Positions 45,821-55,045 of a DNA stretch of 64,000 nucleotides are shown here, one piece after another. The stretch lies in NCBI GenBank assembly GCA_016744775.1, contig JADGDS010000002.1:417988-481987 (forward strand), in the 5' to 3' direction. Made by a program: the position numbers and the translations under genes. The notes beneath the pieces are model-generated. The model saw only the letters and a program-made list of their open reading frames with translations, had not been told where the DNA came from and did not search any database. This DNA comes from Candidatus Marithrix sp. (GTDB taxonomy: Bacteria; Pseudomonadota; Gammaproteobacteria; Beggiatoales; Beggiatoaceae). Position 1 is the stretch's first letter, and each line of letters starts with the position of its first letter.

Positions 45821-45915
45821 GTTCGGTGGGTTTCGCTTTCGCTCTACCCACCCTACATGTGATGTTAATTAATTTGAATGTAGGGTGGGTAGAGCGACAG
45901 CGAAACCCACCGAAC
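45821..45915. repeat. REP-like inverted repeat, copy 2 (reversed order)
   Basis: Arms 45821-45858 and 45878-45915, one mismatch, built of the same ~36-bp unit as 10391-10485 but with the GTTCGGTGGGTTTCGC end outside instead of inside. Lies between convergent glgC and mgtE. Confidence 0.88.
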
Positions 45916-45918
45916 TAC

Positions 45919-47259
45919 TCATGACACTTTCAATAAAATTGTAGCCAATCCCAACAGAGTTCCAAATCCAATAACATCAGTAATAGTAGTTAAAGTAACA
46001 CTAGCGGCAAGAGCTGGATCTATAGATAAACGTTTCAACAATACAGGAATTAATACCCCTGCAAAAGCTGCAACAAATAAGTTAATAATTAACGCCGTTC
46101 CAATAATCAAACCCAATATAACATTATTAAACCAAATTATAGCTATAACAGCCACCACAATCGCCCAAATAATCCCATTTAATATAGCTACCGCCAATTC
46201 CTTTTTTAATAACCAAGGAATATTAGTATTACTAATTTGATTTAATGCCATACCACGAATCATAATAGTTAAAGTTTGACTGCCAGCAATACCACCCATA
46301 CTAGCAACTATTGGCATTAATACCGCTAAAGCTACCATTTGTTCTAAAGTTGCCTCAAATAAACCGATTACATAAGCCGCTAAAAAAGCTGTAATTAAAT
46401 TCACACCTAACCATATAGCCCTATTACGAGTAGTCTTTAATATAGGAGCAAACATATCATCTTCTTCATCTAAACCAGCACGCCCCATTAAATTATGATC
46501 AGCTTGAGCGCGTATTACATCTACTACATCATCAATCGTAATACGCCCAAGCAAAATACCCTGCTTATCAACTACAGGTGCAGACAATAAATCACGTTGC
46601 TCAAACAATAAAGCCACCTCATTATCTGATAAATCCGCTGGAATAGCCTCTATATTAGTGGACATAATTTGTTCAACTACATACTTAGGGCTACTAGTTA
46701 ATAACTCGGTTATAAATAATACTCCACGATAATCATTATTACTATCAACTACCATTAACAAATCAGTTCTCTCAGGTAATTTATCAAAGCGGCGTAAATA
46801 ACGTAGTACCATTTTTACAGTCATTTCAGTACGCACAATTAAAATATCCGTATTCATTAAACCGCCGGCTGAATTTTCAGGATAAAATAATACCTGCCTT
46901 AAGCGGCGATAATGTTCCAAATCTACTTCTTGTAAGCTTGCCTCAACTACCTCATCCGGCAAATTTTGCAACATATCCACCGCATCATCAGTATCCATAC
47001 TCTCAATTGCCCTTGCTACTGTAGCAGTAGGCATATCTTGTATTAACTCAAACTGTACAGTGTCATTCAGATAAGGCAACACTTCTGCTTGATCAACTAC
47101 CTCTAAATTCCATAACTCAGCGCGTTGTTTAGAAGGTAATGATTCTAAAGTGTCAGCGATTTCAGACGGATGAAGTTCTGTTACTTGTTGTTCAATTTCT
47201 GTTGATAAACCCTTATCAACAGCATCATGTAAAGTATTTAAAGAATCATTAGTAACCAT
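45919..47259 (-). CDS. mgtE: Magnesium transporter MgtE
   Basis: 446 residues. N-domain with HPSEIADTLESLPSKQRAE and TDDAVDMLQNLP, two CBS domains (IMSTNIEAIPADLSDNEV, APVVDKQGILLGRITIDDVVD), then five membrane spans starting AIWLGVNLITAFLAAYV, with the signature PIVASMGGIAGSQTLTIMIR that lines the pore. The N and CBS parts close the channel when internal Mg2+ is high. Stand-alone gene; no M-box-like leader was spotted before it. Confidence 0.96.
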   Translation of the reverse strand: MVTNDSLNTLHDAVDKGLSTEIEQQVTELHPSEIADTLESLPSKQRAELWNLEVVDQAEVLPYLNDTVQFELIQDMPTATVARAIESMDTDDAVDMLQNLPDEVVEASLQEVDLEHYRRLRQVLFYPENSAGGLMNTDILIVRTEMTVKMVLRYLRRFDKLPERTDLLMVVDSNNDYRGVLFITELLTSSPKYVVEQIMSTNIEAIPADLSDNEVALLFEQRDLLSAPVVDKQGILLGRITIDDVVDVIRAQADHNLMGRAGLDEEDDMFAPILKTTRNRAIWLGVNLITAFLAAYVIGLFEATLEQMVALAVLMPIVASMGGIAGSQTLTIMIRGMALNQISNTNIPWLLKKELAVAILNGIIWAIVVAVIAIIWFNNVILGLIIGTALIINLFVAAFAGVLIPVLLKRLSIDPALAASVTLTTITDVIGFGTLLGLATILLKVS

Positions 47260-47323
47260 AAATTTTTATTTATTTATTAATTTTCTATACTATATTAAAA
47301 TAATGCCTTTTATAGAGAATATT

Positions 47324-47707
47324 ATGATAATAGGATTAGGCATAGACATAGTTGATCAAATACGTATTCGTAAAGGCATAGAAAAACATGGAGACAACTT
47401 CACAAACCGCCTATTTACCATCAAAGAAATCACATATTGCCAAAAATATAGTGATCCAATAGAACATTATGCTGGTAAATTTGCAGTTAAAGAAGCCTTT
47501 ATGAAAGCAATAGGAACAGGATTAAGTCAACAAGTAACTTTTAAAGATATAGAAGTACTTAATAAAGACAGTGGCGCACCTTATATAATAACGCATGGCA
47601 AAACAGAACAAATAGTCAAACAACTAACTGCCACTAAAGTGCATGTAAGCCTATCACATGTTACAGAGATTGCAGCGGCAGTAGTAATTTTAGAAACTGA
47701 GAATTAA
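47324..47707 (+). CDS. acpS: Holo-[acyl-carrier-protein] synthase
   Basis: About 127 residues from ATG 47324 (MIIGLGIDIVDQIRIRKG); an earlier in-frame ATG at 47303 adds seven non-conserved residues. Moves phosphopantetheine from CoA to apo-ACP. Metal-binding Asp in GIDIVD, Glu in FAVKEAFMKAIGTG, and LSHVTEIAAAVVI at the end. Two bases separate it from the next gene. Confidence 0.95.
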   Translation: MIIGLGIDIVDQIRIRKGIEKHGDNFTNRLFTIKEITYCQKYSDPIEHYAGKFAVKEAFMKAIGTGLSQQVTFKDIEVLNKDSGAPYIITHGKTEQIVKQLTATKVHVSLSHVTEIAAAVVILETEN

Positions 47708-47709
47708 AT

Positions 47710-48078
47710 ATGAAACTTCACCTAAGCACATCTAACGACACATATCAAATTAACAAAGTCGATACAAAAAGTGTCACAATTAATCAAAAGATATATTCAA
47801 ATAGCGTAATTGTAATGCCAGATTATCTGACTGATTGGGAACCAACAGATTTTGACAACTTAGAAATAGCCCATTTTGAAATACTAGCCAAACTAGAACC
47901 TGAATTAATTATATTAGGTACAGGGCAAACAATACATTTCCCTAGCGCAGAACTACTAAGCCCCTTAATACAAAAAAGTATTGGAATAGAAGTTATGGAT
48001 ACAGCAGCCGCTTGTCGTACTTATACAATTTTGGCTTCCGAAGACAGAAATGTGGCGGCGGGATTGTTAATAATATAA
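47710..48078 (+). CDS. Mth938-like (DUF498/Xcc1710) domain protein
   Basis: 122 residues. Matches the Mth938-like fold: LKLDEPELIILGTG-type segment (LEPELIILGTGQTIHFPSAEL), GIEVMDTAAACRTYTIL, and EDRNVAAGLLI at the end. Related to assembly factors of NADH dehydrogenase in other organisms; bacterial function unclear. Directly after acpS; its stop codon adjoins the C-rich repeat. Confidence 0.9.
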   Translation: MKLHLSTSNDTYQINKVDTKSVTINQKIYSNSVIVMPDYLTDWEPTDFDNLEIAHFEILAKLEPELIILGTGQTIHFPSAELLSPLIQKSIGIEVMDTAAACRTYTILASEDRNVAAGLLII

Positions 48079-48150
48079 AGCCCCCCTAACCCCCCTAAAG
48101 GGGGGAAATGTATCTGGTAATTCCCCCCTTTAGGGGGGTTAGGGGGGCTT
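48078..48150. repeat. C-rich inverted repeat, copy 3
   Basis: Perfect 30-bp arms (48078-48107, 48121-48150) AAGCCCCCCTAACCCCCC... around a 13-bp spacer, starting at the last base of the upstream stop codon. Confidence 0.92.
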
Positions 48151-48171
48151 ACTTATAAATGGATAAATTTT

Positions 48172-49332
48172 ATGAATACTACTGAATTAATTAAAATTAT
48201 TAATGCCGGTGAAAATAGCCAAGTACAATTCAAACAACAACTTAAAGCAAAACAAGCAGATGATATTGTTGCTGAATTAGTTGCTATGTCTAATTTTCAA
48301 GGCGGGAAAATTCTGATTGGTATTGAAGATAAAGCCGCTAATATCATTGGGCTTGATTTTGAAACCATAGAAAAAGTTAATAATTATCTATTCAATTGGG
48401 CAACAAATAATGTCAAACCTGCTATTACTATATTTACTGAAACTGTTTCTATTGATGGTAAATTAATTCTAGTTGTCACAATTCCCGCAGGAATTGAGAA
48501 ACCATATTGTGATAATAATATGGTTTATTGGATAAAATCAGCCGCTAATAAAAGACGTGTCTCACCTGAAGAATTAAAACGCTTATATCAAAACGCTGGT
48601 AAATTATATGCAGAACGGCAACCAATTGAAGACACCAGTATTTCTGATGTTGAAATGCTGATATTTAAAGATTTTTATCAAAAAAGATATAAAGAAGATT
48701 TTGAAACTGAACAACTATCGCGTTTAATGACCAATCTCAGACTTTTGAAAGGTGATAAACTGACTGTAGCAGGAGCCTTACTGTTTGGAAAAAATTTAGA
48801 TATTTTATTGCCTGAATTCCATATTTCAATGGTTTCATTTTGGGATAATGAATTTATTACTAACGACTATAGAGATAGTGAAAATTTTACTGGCAATTTA
48901 TTATTTCAATATAAACAAGCTCTTAGCTTCATATTAAGCATACTTAGAAAACCTCAAGGCAATCAAAGTTTTAATAGTTTAGGAATACCCGAAATTCCAA
49001 AGCTGGTTTTTGAAGAAATCTTAATTAATGCCTTAGTACATAGAGATTATTTTATAAATGATTCAATTAAATTATTTATATTTCCAAATAGAATAGAAAT
49101 AAAAAGCCCGGGCAAATTGCCAAACAGCCTTTCGATTGAAGATATAAAACAAGGTATTCAACGTCGTTCCAGAAATATTGTTTTAACATCCTTTGTCAGT
49201 GATGTCTTACCATACAGAGGTATTGGTAGTGGTATTTTAAAATCACTTAAAGCATATCCTAATATCGAATTTGAAAATAATACTACCGCAGAGTATTTTA
49301 AAGTTACAATTTATAGACCTAAAATTGATTAA
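48172..49332 (+). CDS. AlbA_2/Schlafen-like DNA-binding and GHKL-like protein
   Basis: 386 residues. The first ~130 residues are an AlbA_2 domain: ENSQVQFKQQLKAKQADDIV, ELVAMSNFQGGKILIGIEDK and VYWIKSAANKRRVSPEEL. The second half carries the HATPase-like part usual in this family (EEILINALVHRDYF, NRIEIKSPGKLPNSL). Often annotated as putative transcriptional regulators or ATP-binding proteins and found near mobile or defence loci. It stands between a repeat and recN. Confidence 0.85.
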   Translation: MNTTELIKIINAGENSQVQFKQQLKAKQADDIVAELVAMSNFQGGKILIGIEDKAANIIGLDFETIEKVNNYLFNWATNNVKPAITIFTETVSIDGKLILVVTIPAGIEKPYCDNNMVYWIKSAANKRRVSPEELKRLYQNAGKLYAERQPIEDTSISDVEMLIFKDFYQKRYKEDFETEQLSRLMTNLRLLKGDKLTVAGALLFGKNLDILLPEFHISMVSFWDNEFITNDYRDSENFTGNLLFQYKQALSFILSILRKPQGNQSFNSLGIPEIPKLVFEEILINALVHRDYFINDSIKLFIFPNRIEIKSPGKLPNSLSIEDIKQGIQRRSRNIVLTSFVSDVLPYRGIGSGILKSLKAYPNIEFENNTTAEYFKVTIYRPKID

Positions 49333-49352
49333 TAGTAAGGGTTAAATAACAA

Positions 49353-51002
49353 GTGTTACATTATTTACAGATTGAAAATTTTGTCATTGTTGAACAACTG
49401 AAATTACAATTCAATAATGGATTGACTATCATCAGTGGCGAAACTGGAGCAGGTAAATCAATTGTTATTGACGCTCTCAGTTTGGTGCTTGGAGGAAGGG
49501 CTGATAGTAATTTAGTACGACAAGGTTCTGAAACCGCACAAGTTAATGCGGTTTTTAGTCTGCCATTCGCAGCACAACAATGGTTAGAACAGCAAAATTT
49601 ATCTCACGGAGATGAATGTTTTGTACGACGGGTTGTTAATCATAATGGGCGTTCAAGAGCTTATATTAATGATCAAGCTGTTTCTATACAAACAGCGCGT
49701 AAATTAGGTGAATATTTAGTAGATATTCATGGTCAACATGCTCATCAATCTTTACTTAAATCCGAGATGCAACGTCAATTAGTTGATGGTCTAATCGACG
49801 ATAAAAATATTTTAGAACAAGTTAAAAATAGTTATCAAGACTGGCATAAACTAAAAACCGAATTAAAACATTTAGGTGGAGAAGATCGTGACGCAAAAAT
49901 AACTTTATTACGTTATCAGGTTCAAGAATTTGAAAATTTTGAAGTTACAACTGAAGCTTTAGAAAAGCTTGAAACAGAATTTCGTCGTTTAGTTAATGCT
50001 CAAAAATTATTAGAAAATAGTCAAGACGCGCTAACATTACTTGATAATGACGAAGCAGGAGGATTAAATAAAGCTTTTAATTTATTAGAAGAAATGCAAA
50101 ATGCAGATTCACAACTAATTAATATTGCTGCTTTTTTAGAAAATGCTATCATTCAAACTCAAGAAGCAATAGGTGAATTACGTACTTATATACATAATTT
50201 AGATTTAGATGCAGAGCGTTTAGAAGATGTACAACAACAAATTAATCAACTACAAGATTTAGCACGCAAACATCGAGTACGCTATGCTGATTTACCAGCA
50301 TATGTTGAGCAATTAAATAAACAATTAAATGAATTAGAAAATTATGAGCAAGCTATTGTTAATTTAGAGGCTAAAATTGCAAAAAGTTTAGAAATATATA
50401 AAGAAATAAGTCATATTTTACATCAACAACGGGTTAAAACAGCAGATATTTTATCTGAACAAATAACTACTGAAATGCAACATTTAGGTATGCCCGGCGG
50501 AAAATTAACTATTAATGTTAGAACAGAAGAGCAAACGTTGCCATCTCCAAATGGCAGCGATAAAATAGAATTTTTAGTTAGTACTAATCCGGGCAATCCA
50601 GTTAAACCACTACAACAAGTGGCTTCTGGTGGCGAACTTTCAAGAATTAGTTTAGCAATACAAGTAATTACGGCTGAAAGTAGCGGAATACCAATTTTGG
50701 TATTTGATGAAGTAGATGTAGGAATAGGCGGTGGCGTTGCGGAAATTGTAGGGCAATTATTAAATAAGTTAGGGCAACAACGTCAAGTTTTATGTATTAC
50801 GCATTTGGCGCAGGTGGCAAGTCAGGGGCATCATCATTTGCAAGTTAGTAAACATGTTTTAGAAGAAACAACTTATGCAAATATAAAAACATTGGATTAT
50901 CAACAACGTATTGAAGAAATAGCTAGGATGTTAGGAGGAGTAGAGATTACTTCTCAAACTTTGGCACATGCAGAAGAAATGTTAGAACATGCTAGTCAAT
51001 AA
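49353..51002 (+). CDS. recN: DNA repair protein RecN
   Basis: 549 residues from a GTG start. SMC-like ATPase for double-strand break repair. Walker A in TIISGETGAGKSIVIDALSL, the VDIHGQHAHQSLL motif, coiled coils at about 150-200 and 310-360, signature VASGGELSRISLAIQV, and Walker B VFDEVDVGIGG with CITHLAQVAS. No LexA-like box was recognised before the start. Confidence 0.96.
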   Translation: MLHYLQIENFVIVEQLKLQFNNGLTIISGETGAGKSIVIDALSLVLGGRADSNLVRQGSETAQVNAVFSLPFAAQQWLEQQNLSHGDECFVRRVVNHNGRSRAYINDQAVSIQTARKLGEYLVDIHGQHAHQSLLKSEMQRQLVDGLIDDKNILEQVKNSYQDWHKLKTELKHLGGEDRDAKITLLRYQVQEFENFEVTTEALEKLETEFRRLVNAQKLLENSQDALTLLDNDEAGGLNKAFNLLEEMQNADSQLINIAAFLENAIIQTQEAIGELRTYIHNLDLDAERLEDVQQQINQLQDLARKHRVRYADLPAYVEQLNKQLNELENYEQAIVNLEAKIAKSLEIYKEISHILHQQRVKTADILSEQITTEMQHLGMPGGKLTINVRTEEQTLPSPNGSDKIEFLVSTNPGNPVKPLQQVASGGELSRISLAIQVITAESSGIPILVFDEVDVGIGGGVAEIVGQLLNKLGQQRQVLCITHLAQVASQGHHHLQVSKHVLEETTYANIKTLDYQQRIEEIARMLGGVEITSQTLAHAEEMLEHASQ

Positions 51003-51018
51003 CACTAATAGGTACACA

Positions 51019-51702
51019 ATGTCAAAACAAATTAAAGAATTTTTCAATCAATGGAATATTTATAAAAAGGTAATTAAACATAATTACATGTTTCATCTTG
51101 AAATATTTCAAATATTACAAGATTTTCTCAATCAACATAAGCATCAACATCTATTGGATTTAGGATGTGGAGATGCTTTTCATATGGCGCGAATTTTAAA
51201 AAATAGCCAAATAACAAATTATTATGGCGTAGATCTTTCTGAGATTGCCTTAGAAGAAGCACAACAAAATCTTGCGATTGTCAATTGTGACAAGCAATTT
51301 ATTCAAGCAAATTTAATAGAATTTATCGCTACTCAACAAGCTCGCTTTGATATTATCATCGCAGGTTATTCGATACACCATCTAACTTTGACAGAAAAAG
51401 AGGAATTTTTTGCACAAGCTCGTATAGCTTTAAAGCCCGGTGGTTATCTGCTAATATATGATATTGTGCGTCGTGAAGATGAAACTAAAAGCGATTACTT
51501 TGATCGTTGGTGGAAATACTGTTCTAACAATTGGAATGCTATGACTTCAGAAGAATTAATCCTAATCAAAGAGCATATTTATAACAATGATTATCCTGAG
51601 TCTTTTACAGTATTAAATCAAATAGCGATGAAACAACAATATCAAAAAGTCGAATCTTTATATAAGGATTATTTTTATGAACTTTATTGTTTTTCATTAT
51701 AA
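51019..51702 (+). CDS. Class I SAM-dependent methyltransferase
   Basis: About 227 residues from ATG 51019 (MSKQIKEFFNQWNIYKKVI). SAM-binding LLDLGCGDAFHMARIL, YYGVDLSEIALEEA, and DIIIAGYSIHHL, then ALKPGGYLLIYDIV. Small-molecule methyltransferase of the type 11/12 group; substrate unknown. Follows recN by 16 bp. Confidence 0.88.
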   Translation: MSKQIKEFFNQWNIYKKVIKHNYMFHLEIFQILQDFLNQHKHQHLLDLGCGDAFHMARILKNSQITNYYGVDLSEIALEEAQQNLAIVNCDKQFIQANLIEFIATQQARFDIIIAGYSIHHLTLTEKEEFFAQARIALKPGGYLLIYDIVRREDETKSDYFDRWWKYCSNNWNAMTSEELILIKEHIYNNDYPESFTVLNQIAMKQQYQKVESLYKDYFYELYCFSL

Positions 51703-51764
51703 ATTTGTTGCAATTATTCTAATTCTAAGCCTCTCTAATAATTAATAATTGGGGCGCGTGTCTT

Positions 51765-51847
51765 AAGGGCAACCACAAGGGATTGCCCCTACAATATAAT
51801 AAAGGCAAACCACCCTATGTAGGGGCAATCCTTTATGGTTGCCCTTT
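51765..51847. repeat. Inverted repeat AAGGGCAACC family
   Basis: Arms AAGGGCAACCACAAGGGATT and complement with few mismatches (51765-51792, 51819-51847). Only copy in the window; similar units are common as intergenic repeats in bacteria of this kind. Confidence 0.8.
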
Positions 51848-51899
51848 ATCGTAATGGCATTGCAGCGTCGGCTGGCTATGAATCAGATGTTATCTGATT

Positions 51900-52203
51900 G
51901 TGGTTTACGTGGTGTTGGTAGGGTTATGCCTGATCATACTTTTCGCAATTTCCATTTTGCCACTACTGGCAAAGCCGATTTACAGCCGGGTTCTGAGGAA
52001 CACACAATCACACGCATTGGCTTTTAGAAGTTTATATGGTAAAACTATTCATATTCATGGGCATACTGATACTCAGGCGTTTAAAGGGGTTGCTAAATGG
52101 CAAAGTTATATGCTAAATTTAAAATTATAACAAGATCGGGCGGCTAGAATAGCTGAAGTTTTGGCAGCGCGAGGTGTTGTTAATATTGAAACTAATTTAA
52201 TTT
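51900..52203 (+). pseudogene. Fragment of an OmpA-type C-terminal domain
   Basis: Across two frames the sequence reads SLYGKTIHIHGHTDTQAFKG ... WQSYMLNL, then a shift near 52130, DRAARIAEVLAARGVVNIET. This is the OmpA/MotB peptidoglycan-binding pattern (GHTD, then the DRA-A-V-L-GV helix). Both ends are lost; a MITE sits at the right border. Not functional. Confidence 0.75.
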
Positions 52204-52446
52204 ACTGATGTTACGCATTGAACTTCCTCCCCTGAAAGGGGATAACATACCAGCCTAGGGCAACGCCCTAGGAATGAATTAGGTGTGATGTTAAGCCCTG
52301 AAAGGGCGATACATTATGTCACGCCCTTTCAGGGCTCAAAATCACATAATCACATAATCACATAATCACATAATCCCAGGGCGTTGCCCTGGGCTGGTAT
52401 GTTACCCCCTTTCAGGGGAACGGGAAGTTGAGTGCGTAACATCAGT
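52204..52446. mobile_element. MITE with a different core
   Basis: 243 bp with the same ends as 23968-24143 (ACTGATGTTACGCA / TGCGTAACATCAGT) but an unrelated interior: inverted CCCCTGAAAGGGGA and CCCTAGG segments, a hairpin around GCCCTGAAAGGGC, and four tandem 8-bp ATCACATA units (52341-52375). A 6-bp TAATTT borders both sides. Shows that the ends define the family. Confidence 0.88.
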
Positions 52447-52450
52447 TAAT

Positions 52451-52629
52451 TTAGTACAACGAATTTACGGAATAAACGATACGATACGATACGATACGAA
52501 GTCAGCGATACGAAGTCACGGAGCGGAGCGGAGTAAGCTAAGTCAGCGATACGAAGTCACGGAGCGGAGCGGAGTAAGCTAATTTTTTTATCTGTATAAT
52601 TAGTTTATTCCGTAAATCCGTTGTACTTA
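52451..52629. repeat. Inverted-repeat element with internal 41-bp tandem duplication
   Basis: Ends TTAGTACAACGAATTTACGG (52451) and its near-complement (52603-52629). Inside are four GATAC-type units and a perfect 41-bp direct duplication (52501-52541, 52542-52582) rich in CGGAGCGGAGCGGAG. Directly abuts the MITE. Left arm also seen at 40571. Confidence 0.85.
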
Positions 52630-52665
52630 TAGGAGAAAAATCATGAAAAACCTAATACTAGTGCA

Positions 52666-52896
52666 ACATATAGCGAAACCGTAGCCCAAGAACTACCACA
52701 ACTAAAACACGGAGTATTCACCTACGCCCTATTACAAGGATTAAAAGGCAAAGCCGACTCAAACCGAGATAACTTAATAAAAATCAAAGAACTAGACAAC
52801 TACATATCAGAACAAGTAGAAGCACTGACAGACGGAAGCCAAATGTCAGTATCATACTCACCTAGTGGATTTAAGAACTTTATCTTGGCGCGATAA
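52666..52896 (+). pseudogene. C-terminal fragment of a caspase-like (peptidase C14) protein
   Basis: 77 codons without a start: TYSETVAQELPQLKHGVFTY, ALLQGLKGKADSNRDNLIKI, ELDNYISEQVEALTDGSQMS, then SPSGFKNFILAR. HGVFTYALLQGLKG is the late part of metacaspase/caspase domains of bacteria. The catalytic His and Cys parts are missing, replaced by the repeat element to the left. C-biased codons differ from the neighbours. Confidence 0.82.
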
Positions 52897-52930
52897 AGTA
52901 AGCCCCCTTTAGGGGGTTGGGGGCTTACTT
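52897..52930. repeat. Short C-rich inverted repeat, copy 4
   Basis: AAGTAAGCCCCC faces GGGGGCTTACTT with a short TTTAGGGGGTTG centre, after the caspase fragment. A shortened relative of the copies at 13164 and 48078. Confidence 0.8.
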
Positions 52931-52932
52931 TA

Positions 52933-53758
52933 TCACTGAGTAAAAAACCCATACTGTCCAATTTGACAACTATTAGCATTTAAACGCGCCATAACCTGCT
53001 CAATTGTTGGAATTTTAGAATTATATTTTAACAAACGATGCAAACCATATGCTGGTTGGCGACATAATATCACCACCAAATTATCGCTTCCAAATGGAGG
53101 CATCACTTTTAGCGGCGGAAGCTTATAAGGAAGCTTATTAATCTTATAAGAGTCACCATATTCAACTAATGGATACATAAATTGCAATGTTCCATCTCCA
53201 GCTAAATTAAACACCAAATCTAGCGGCTCATAATTTGAACTCCAATTCTTAACTTAATGGCAGTTGGCTTTAGCCCCATTTCCAATTATGTATGCCCATT
53301 TTAAATAGGATGCCAATTGTCTTGTAACTTTTTTGCCACTATCATCTAACCCCCATTTGCCAGTATAAAATGGTATCGGTACAGCTCGTTTTCTTGGTAT
53401 AAAACCACGTATTTTGCCACGCATCATACCACTAGCTTGCCCAGAACGACTGATTGTATTTACGCTACCAGCTAAAATTTGAGCCTCTGTTGCTTGTTGA
53501 TAAATTTTTTCTATCTGCGCTTTTTTTGGTGCTTCAGGTGTCGCCTGTTTATCATTTATTAAATCCAATCCCTGACATACTACGTTTCACAGCATTTATA
53601 TAAGATGATTGGCAATAATCGCTCTAATTTAGCTAAATCATAAGCGCGTATTGCCTTATTCACTTGTGATTGATAATCATTACAAGCAGCAAAAGTTGGT
53701 AAAGTTAGAATTAATAACAGATGAAACAACAAGATACGTATTATAAACATATTTATAA
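52933..53758 (-). pseudogene. Broken gene for a secreted DUF4384-like protein
   Basis: From 53752 down: a signal peptide (MFIIRILLFHLLLILTLPTFA) and CNDYQSQVNKAIRAYDLAKLERLL, then a frameshift near 53580 into INDKQATPEAPKKAQIEKIY ... GFIPRKRAVPIPFYTGKW, a stop near 53254, and the last part VFNLAGDGTLQFMYPLVEYG ... PPFGSDNLVVILCR. The end resembles the DUF4384-type domain often found beside caspase genes, so this and the fragment at 52666 may come from one locus. Confidence 0.75.
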
Positions 53759-53821
53759 CCTCTAATTAATCATATATCATATATAATGATACATTATTAT
53801 TAACTTTTAAGAAATATTAAT

Positions 53822-55045
53822 ATGATGATACTACAAAGTATATTTGGACTCTTATCTCTTCTGCTGATTGCCTATCTCTTCAGCGAAGCAAAAAAAGAAA
53901 TTGTATTTAAAACTATTTTAATCGCAATTGTTATTCACCTAATATTAACAATCATGTTTTTAAATCTTCCCATATTTAAAGATTTTTTCATGATGCTAAA
54001 TAAATTCGTATCAGTATTAGCAACTGCAACCACAGTTGGTACTAGTTTTGTATTTGGCTATTTAGGAGGCGGTGCTGCTCCCTTTGAAATTAAAAATGAA
54101 AATTCAATGTTTATCTTAGCTTTCAAAGCATTACCCATAGTTTTAATAATGAGCGTCATATCATCTCTACTTTATTATTATCGTATATTACCCACCATTG
54201 TAAAAGCATTTTCCTTCTTACTGGAAAAAAGTCTAAAAATAAGAGGAGCTGCCGGAGTTAGTGCCGCTGCCAATGCTCTTGTTGGAATGATAGAAGCTCC
54301 TTTATTAATTAGACCATATTTAAAAGATATGACGCGCGGAGAATTATTTAGCGTAATGGTAGCAGGCATGGCAACAATTGCCGGATCAGTAATGGTTTTA
54401 TACGCAACAATTATAGCCCCCAAAATACCAGATGCAATGGGGCATATATTAACCGCATCAGTATTAAACGTAATCTCAGCCTTAATCATATCCATGATAA
54501 TGATTCCTCATAACAGTGACAAACAACAAAATAAAATTAGCTTTCCAAAAATAGCAGATAGCCCAATGGATGCAATTGTCAGAGGTACTAGTGATGGCGT
54601 AAAATTACTAGTAAATATTATTGCAATGCTGATAGTCTTAGTAGCCCTAGTCAACTTAATCAATCAAATCATACAACCACTAACTTTACAAAGCATGTTA
54701 GGTGTAGTCATGGCACCACTAACCTTTTTAATAGGAATTCCCGCTTCAGAAATTATAACAGCGGGATCATTAATGGGAACTAAAGTTATATTAAATGATT
54801 TAATAGCATATATAGATTTAGCCAATCTACCAAAAGACGCGCTAGAAGAAAGAAGCCAAATAATAATGATATATGCACTATGTGGATTTGCCAATATAGG
54901 CAGTCTTGGTATTATGATAGGAGGAATGACAACGATGGCACCAGAAAAAAGAAAGGAGATCATTTCATTAGGAGTGAAATCAGTATTTGCAGGAGTATTA
55001 GCTACTTGTTTTACTGCCGCTGTGGTTGGTTTGATTATTTATTAA
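53822..55045 (+). CDS. nupC: Nucleoside:cation symporter NupC (CNT family)
   Basis: 407 residues with about ten spans. CNT pattern is complete: SVLATATTVGTSFVFGYLGG, FEIKNENSMFILAFKALPIVL, SSLLYYYRILP, GVSAAANALVGMIEAPLLIRPYL, TAGMATIAGSVM-type VMVAGMATIAGSVMVLYA and ALCGFANIGSLGIMIGGMT. Takes up nucleosides with a cation. 3' end overlaps the DUF29 gene by 4 bp. Confidence 0.94.
   Translation: MMILQSIFGLLSLLLIAYLFSEAKKEIVFKTILIAIVIHLILTIMFLNLPIFKDFFMMLNKFVSVLATATTVGTSFVFGYLGGGAAPFEIKNENSMFILAFKALPIVLIMSVISSLLYYYRILPTIVKAFSFLLEKSLKIRGAAGVSAAANALVGMIEAPLLIRPYLKDMTRGELFSVMVAGMATIAGSVMVLYATIIAPKIPDAMGHILTASVLNVISALIISMIMIPHNSDKQQNKISFPKIADSPMDAIVRGTSDGVKLLVNIIAMLIVLVALVNLINQIIQPLTLQSMLGVVMAPLTFLIGIPASEIITAGSLMGTKVILNDLIAYIDLANLPKDALEERSQIIMIYALCGFANIGSLGIMIGGMTTMAPEKRKEIISLGVKSVFAGVLATCFTAAVVGLIIY

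Noticed and set aside
51839..52130. Two overlapping small ORFs as real genes
   Set aside because: Together they read as a frameshifted OmpA-like fragment; no start or ribosome site fits either.
52341..52582. Possible CRISPR-like array (ATCACATA and GATAC units)
   Set aside because: Units are tandem with no spacers, lie inside MITE/IR elements and no cas gene is in the window.
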